From Nocardioides allogilvus (lineage in GTDB: Bacteria > Actinomycetota > Actinomycetes > Propionibacteriales > Nocardioidaceae): 64,000 nt of DNA. The stretch lies in NCBI RefSeq assembly GCF_003047285.1, contig NZ_PZYX01000006.1:148280-212279 (forward strand), read 5' to 3'. Below are positions 60,871-64,000 of this stretch, one piece after another (the first letter of the stretch is position 1; each line of letters begins with the position of its first letter). Position numbers and translations under genes: made by a program. Below the pieces are notes generated by a model, which saw nothing but the letters and a program-made list of their open reading frames with translations, had not been told where the DNA came from and made no database searches.

Positions 60871-60885
60871 ACTATGGTGCATAGT
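60871..60885. promoter_or_regulatory. Envelope-regulon operator, site 3
   Basis: ACTATG GTG CATAGT: perfect 6-base arms. Faces the M23 peptidase gene (ATG 60981), with 95 bases of leader. Only 87 bases from site 2, so both divergent units could be co-repressed. Confidence 0.75.
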
Positions 60886-60980
60886 AGTTGCCGGGCGGGT
60901 GCCCGGCTTCCCCTATCCGGGCACCCGCCGCTTCAAGACGTACGCGGCAGTCGTGCCCACAGAGCACACAAGGCCAATGC

Positions 60981-61835
60981 ATGAGTCGACACAGCAGCAG
61001 GGCAGCGCCTGCACAGCCCAACTACGAGGGTGCGGGGAAGCGACGCGCTGTAAAGCCGGGCCGCCATGACAAGGATTCTTTGTCCAAGCATCCGCGGAGG
61101 CTGCCCCCCGCCAACGCGTTGCTAGGCGCCCTTGCGCTCATCGGTGCGGCCGGTGGAGCACTGTCTGGCGACCTGGATACAGATCCCGTCCCCGTGCGCG
61201 CGGAGTTCGCCACCACCGGCGGGTCCGTTAGCGATGCGTGGTCCGATGACCGACGCCAACCCGTGGTGAGCCGCTCCGCGCCACGCACAGCGTCGCCGCT
61301 GACTTCCAGAGCCCTGATCGCCGTCAAACGCCGCGAAGCGACCATGCAGCAACTTGAAGTAGCAGCCGATCGACGAGAGCAGCAGATCCAGCAACTGCAG
61401 GCAGCCGCCGAGCAGCGACGACGTGAGCAGCTAGCGCGACAGTGGACGCTGCCAGTGTCCTCGTACCGACTCACGGGCCTCTTCGGTCAGAGCAGCTACC
61501 TGTGGAGCACCGTCCACACCGGTCTGGACTTTGCAGCCCCGGAAGGCACTCCCATCTACTCCGTCGGTGCGGGCACGGTGACCGAAGCTGGGTACGCCGG
61601 GTCGTACGGTTACAGGACGATCGTGACTCTCGCGGACGGCACCGAGATCTGGTACTGCCACCAGTCGAGCATTTCTGTCACAGTTGGCTCCGCGGTGAGC
61701 CGAGGTCAGGTCGTCGGACTCGTCGGAAGCACCGGGAACGTGACCGGCCCACACCTTCACCTCGAAGTGCGTCCCGAGGGCGGAGACCCCGTCGACCCCT
61801 ACACGGCCTTGGTCCAACGCGGGGCCCAACCCTAA
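60981..61835 (+). CDS. M23-family peptidoglycan endopeptidase
   Basis: A 284-residue envelope protein. One membrane helix or signal (ANALLGALALIGAAGGALSG), a coiled coil (about 125-155, EQQIQQLQAAAEQRRREQL) and a LytM domain with HTGLDFAAPEGTPIY and GPHLHLEVRP. Start ATG 60981 with AAGG upstream; an earlier TTG at 60888 would add 31 residues but lacks a site. Such proteins cut crosslinks during growth. Confidence 0.9.
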   Translation: MSRHSSRAAPAQPNYEGAGKRRAVKPGRHDKDSLSKHPRRLPPANALLGALALIGAAGGALSGDLDTDPVPVRAEFATTGGSVSDAWSDDRRQPVVSRSAPRTASPLTSRALIAVKRREATMQQLEVAADRREQQIQQLQAAAEQRRREQLARQWTLPVSSYRLTGLFGQSSYLWSTVHTGLDFAAPEGTPIYSVGAGTVTEAGYAGSYGYRTIVTLADGTEIWYCHQSSISVTVGSAVSRGQVVGLVGSTGNVTGPHLHLEVRPEGGDPVDPYTALVQRGAQP

Positions 61836-61892
61836 AAGCACAGGCGCCGCTGGCGTACTGCGACTGTCATCATGGGCCCCAATGCCTGTCAG

Positions 61893-62783
61893 TCACATCC
61901 TGTGGCGAACGACGATTTTCCAGGTCTTTCCATCGTCGGTTGACTCGTACACGCCGGTGCTGGTGGCCGCGTGCCAACGACCATCGACAACATCGAGCGC
62001 TTCGGCCGGGCCGTCGACCTCACCGACTTTCGTCCAGTCGACGCCATCGGTGCTCGCCATGACTGCGCCGTCAGGTGCGATTCCGACGAGTGGTCCGTCC
62101 GGCTGCCAGTCGATCGCTGTGAGAACCGGTGCTGCCGTCACTGGTTGAGGGGCTGAACCGTTGGTGGAGGTAATCAAGAGCCCGCGGTCGGTAGTGGCGT
62201 ACACGACGTCGGGGGTCTTGGGCTCCGCGGCGAGGTCGTACAACGGTTGCTGCGTGATCGTTCTCCAGTCCGTTCGGTTGTCCGTCATGACCAAGGCGCC
62301 TGCTGTCGAGTCGTAGGCGTAGATCCGGTCCCCCACTGCTTCGATGGCGTGCAGGTCGGCATCGCCGAGGAGGGACACTGGCTCCCACGTCTGGGCTGCG
62401 TCGGTGGACTCGATGAGGCCGAGGCTGGTCGGGAGGTCCTCCTCTTCCAAGTCTGGATGGCCGGAGCCGAGGAAGTGGCTGGGTCCGACAACGGCGAAGC
62501 CCATCGTGTCTTGCCACCGGTCAGCCACACGCTCGCTGGTCCCGTCGTCGCTCACCCGGAAGACACCGACATGCGAAGCCACATAAAGAGTTCCGTCGCC
62601 AGGGTCGACGCCGAGTCCGTGAATGTGCCCGAGCGCCAGGCCGGCATCTTGAGGAACGTCTCGGCGCCCGATCGTTGGAGTCTCCTCAACCGGGTCACTG
62701 CAGGCGGACACAAGGGCCACCGCCGAGAGTGCTGCCAAGCAAGCCGCAGTACGTCGCAGTGGGGCGCTTCGGAACATGTTCAT
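61893..62783 (-). CDS. Lipoprotein with beta-propeller (F510_1955-type), copy 2
   Basis: A 296-residue paralogue of the protein at 42845. Signal with SAVALVSACSDP lipobox; LGHIHGLGVDPGDGTLYVAS, GSGHPDLEEEDLPTSLGLIE and ESTDDGKTWKIVV repeat the propeller pattern. Last gene of an operon with the two membrane proteins below; start overlaps the upstream stop by four bases. Confidence 0.86.
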   Translation of the reverse strand: MNMFRSAPLRRTAACLAALSAVALVSACSDPVEETPTIGRRDVPQDAGLALGHIHGLGVDPGDGTLYVASHVGVFRVSDDGTSERVADRWQDTMGFAVVGPSHFLGSGHPDLEEEDLPTSLGLIESTDAAQTWEPVSLLGDADLHAIEAVGDRIYAYDSTAGALVMTDNRTDWRTITQQPLYDLAAEPKTPDVVYATTDRGLLITSTNGSAPQPVTAAPVLTAIDWQPDGPLVGIAPDGAVMASTDGVDWTKVGEVDGPAEALDVVDGRWHAATSTGVYESTDDGKTWKIVVRHRM

Positions 62784-63331
62784 GTCGTTGACCCGGCGCT
62801 CTGTGCCAGACGCGCCAGGCCGGCCTCGTGCCGGTATCGTTGCCCGCGCCGCGTCAGGCCCGCTGGTTTGTACATCGCCAACGCCGTCGTGATGAGCAAC
62901 AACAGCAGGGCACCGCCCGAGTGCAGAACTACGGACGACCCTCGCAGGAGGGAGAGCTCTGCAGCTCCAAGCGCGTCGCGTCCCGCGACGTCAGCGAAGA
63001 CAGCCAAGGTCTGCGTATACAAAAGCAACACCGCAGTCGCGATACCAGTGAGGGCGAGCTTCACGATCACCCAGTAGTGACGCGACAGGCCCCACGAGGA
63101 GACCAGTGACTGAGTGATGCCAGTGACCAGAGAGGCCAGAGCAAGAGGAACAAGCACGGTCCAGGAAGCCGCGTCCATCGCGAGGTAGACGGCGCTGAGC
63201 AGGGCGACGTCATCGCTTGTCACCGCTGTCAGGCCGAGACCGAGGTACATGAGAACGGCTCCGAGCCAACCGACTGAGGACACCACGTGCACGGTCAGAC
63301 CCGCCTTGCGCGCGAGGGGGGTCGCGCTCAT
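62780..63331 (-). CDS. Integral membrane protein, CopD-like/DUF2269-type
   Basis: A 183-residue protein with four helices (VVSSVGWLGAVLMYLGLGLT, TVLVPLALASLVTGITQSLV, VIVKLALTGIATAVLLLYTQ, VLHSGGALLLLLITTALAMY). A histidine in each of several helices recalls CopD-like copper or haem membrane domains, without a firm assignment. Starts with ATGA overlap to the small protein upstream. Confidence 0.7.
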   Translation of the reverse strand: MSATPLARKAGLTVHVVSSVGWLGAVLMYLGLGLTAVTSDDVALLSAVYLAMDAASWTVLVPLALASLVTGITQSLVSSWGLSRHYWVIVKLALTGIATAVLLLYTQTLAVFADVAGRDALGAAELSLLRGSSVVLHSGGALLLLLITTALAMYKPAGLTRRGQRYRHEAGLARLAQSAGSTT

Positions 63332-63555
63332 GGTTGGGAAACGGCCAACACGTGCACGTCGGGCGAGAGACCGTGCGACATGTGTCTTCCGGGCCCGTGT
63401 TCACCGCTACCGAGAAGCAGCCCGGCCAGCAGCACGATCACCAGTACGACGGCGCCCACAACGAACCACTTCACCCAGCCCGGCATGCCGGTGTAGGCCG
63501 GCAGTTCATTGACGGACGAGACGGAGCTGGGGTGCCCCTGCTGATCCTCGCTCAT
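63328..63555 (-). CDS. Small membrane protein with Gly-His-rich tail
   Basis: A 75-residue protein: soluble N-terminus, one helix (WFVVGAVVLVIVLLAGLLLG), then GEHGPGRHMSHGL, a possible metal site. First gene of the operon with the CopD-like protein and propeller; operator site 7 lies 44 bases upstream. No family recognised. Confidence 0.7.
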   Translation of the reverse strand: MSEDQQGHPSSVSSVNELPAYTGMPGWVKWFVVGAVVLVIVLLAGLLLGSGEHGPGRHMSHGLSPDVHVLAVSQP

Positions 63556-63599
63556 GATTGCTTCTCTCAGGGCTTGCAGGTAGGACGGATTGGACCGTT

Positions 63600-63614
63600 A
63601 CTAGGCAGCGTAGT
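63600..63614. promoter_or_regulatory. Envelope-regulon operator, site 7
   Basis: Gene-oriented: ACTACG CTG CCTAGT. Same 6-3-6 form; placed before the three-gene membrane operon. Confidence 0.6.
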
Positions 63615-63920
63615 GGGGCTTTCCCAAGCCACAGACGATGCGTTGCCGTGATTGGTCGCCCAGCTCTCTGGGCCACGGCGCCACTACACATCCTTTCCGG
63701 CGAACCCCGCCCTCAGCGGTTGCCCTGCCGTCTCGTCGGACCCATTGGCAAGAGTCGTGCGGGATCCCCGGATCACGTCACGCAGCATCTGCCACCTGGG
63801 CGGCGCCGCACGCTTCAGGGAACCTTCACCATTCGCAACACCCGACCTCCATTTTCAAAGCTCACGCTGGTCATAACAGCCCCGGACAGACGGGCGCTGG
63901 TGATTGGGTCTGCCCCAGGT
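63615..63920. other. Intergenic region, no gene seen
   Basis: About 300 bases between operator 7 and the IS end. Short frames have no ribosome sites or family features. It may hold remains of DNA displaced by the insertion sequence. Confidence 0.45.
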
Positions 63921-63947
63921 TTGGTTGACACTCGGGGTGGGTGGTTC

Positions 63948-64000
63948 TCAGGCCGCGTCTGCGGCTGCGTAGATCATCTCAAACTCGACCGGGGTGAGCT
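63948..64000 (-). mobile_element. C-terminal end of an IS3-type transposase (cut by window edge)
   Basis: The minus-strand frame ends ELTPVEFEMIYAAADAA then TGA, like OrfB of IS3-family elements. GGTTGACACTCGGGG (63923-63937) just outside could be the element's terminal repeat. Only 17 codons are visible. Confidence 0.6.

Noticed and set aside
1..64000. CRISPR arrays, rRNA genes, complete tRNA genes
   Set aside because: I saw no regularly spaced repeats, no rRNA-like stretches and only the partial tRNA-fMet.

Overview
The window comes from a high-GC actinobacterium. Catabolic, cobalamin and cell-envelope gene content, frequent GTG starts and zinc-free ribosomal-protein paralogues suggest a member of the Propionibacteriales, perhaps Nocardioides-like (inference from gene content, no search run). 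Nearly every chromosomal gene up to about 47.7 kb sits in tight operons with 1-4 base stop/start overlaps.

Layout. 1-2030: end-truncated SNF2 helicase. 2.2-8.6 kb: aerobic phenylacetate catabolism, with a TetR (PaaR-like) regulator, the paaABCDE ring epoxidase on the minus strand and divergent paaZ, with a PaaR-like palindromic operator between paaA and paaZ. 8.7-11.3 kb: an unrecognised protein, chromate transporter chrA and a histidine phosphatase. 11.3-35.6 kb: an almost complete aerobic cobalamin pathway in four transcription units, each with its own cobalamin riboswitch: (A) cobN-cobF-cobQ-cobK-cobU-CbiX/ferredoxin; (B) cbtB-cbtA cobalt uptake; (C) chelatase ID-cobO-cobB/cobC fusion-cobT-cobS-cobD; (D) cobG-cobH-cobIJ-cobM-bluB. 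cobL stands alone and diverges from unit C. A cupin-XRE regulator and a methyltransferase with a His-rich loop lie inside the cluster. 35.7-37.9 kb: a RibD/DHFR-like reductase and an acyl-CoA ligase. 38-41.2 kb: zur, then a Zur-box operon of seven cysteine-poor ribosomal paralogues (L31, L32, S18, L36, L28, L33, S14) around a COG0523-like protein whose P-loop is degenerate. 41.2-43.7 kb: TetR regulator, an oxidoreductase broken by an in-frame TAG, and a beta-propeller lipoprotein. 43.8-47.7 kb: an iron-siderophore ABC importer under a near-consensus IdeR/DtxR box, flanked on both sides by a 42-bp near-identical hairpin repeat.

At 47,797-47,831 lies the 3' third of an initiator tRNA-fMet on the minus strand, without its 5' part. 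This is what the distal attachment site of an integrated element looks like; orientation places the element from about 47.8 kb rightward past the window end. The element part seen here has less uniform GC content and a striking set of envelope genes: an ARB_07466-type hydrolase, CHAP amidase, Lnt, two GNAT enzymes, a Tat-exported amidase, BlaI-type repressor with M56 protease, MurJ flippase, M15 and M23 peptidases, and a three-gene membrane/propeller operon. It ends in a partial IS3-type transposase.

The most interesting signal is a 15-bp inverted repeat, roughly ACTATG-N3-CATAGT, found seven times in the element, six in front of envelope genes or operons and one also lying between the amidase gene and blaI. 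I infer an undescribed BlaI/M56-controlled envelope regulon carried on a mobile element. Also notable: the first GNAT protein ends in the C-terminal zinc-binding tail of an M15 peptidase, as though a GNAT-M15 gene pair like the intact one at 59.3-60.8 kb had collapsed by an in-frame deletion.
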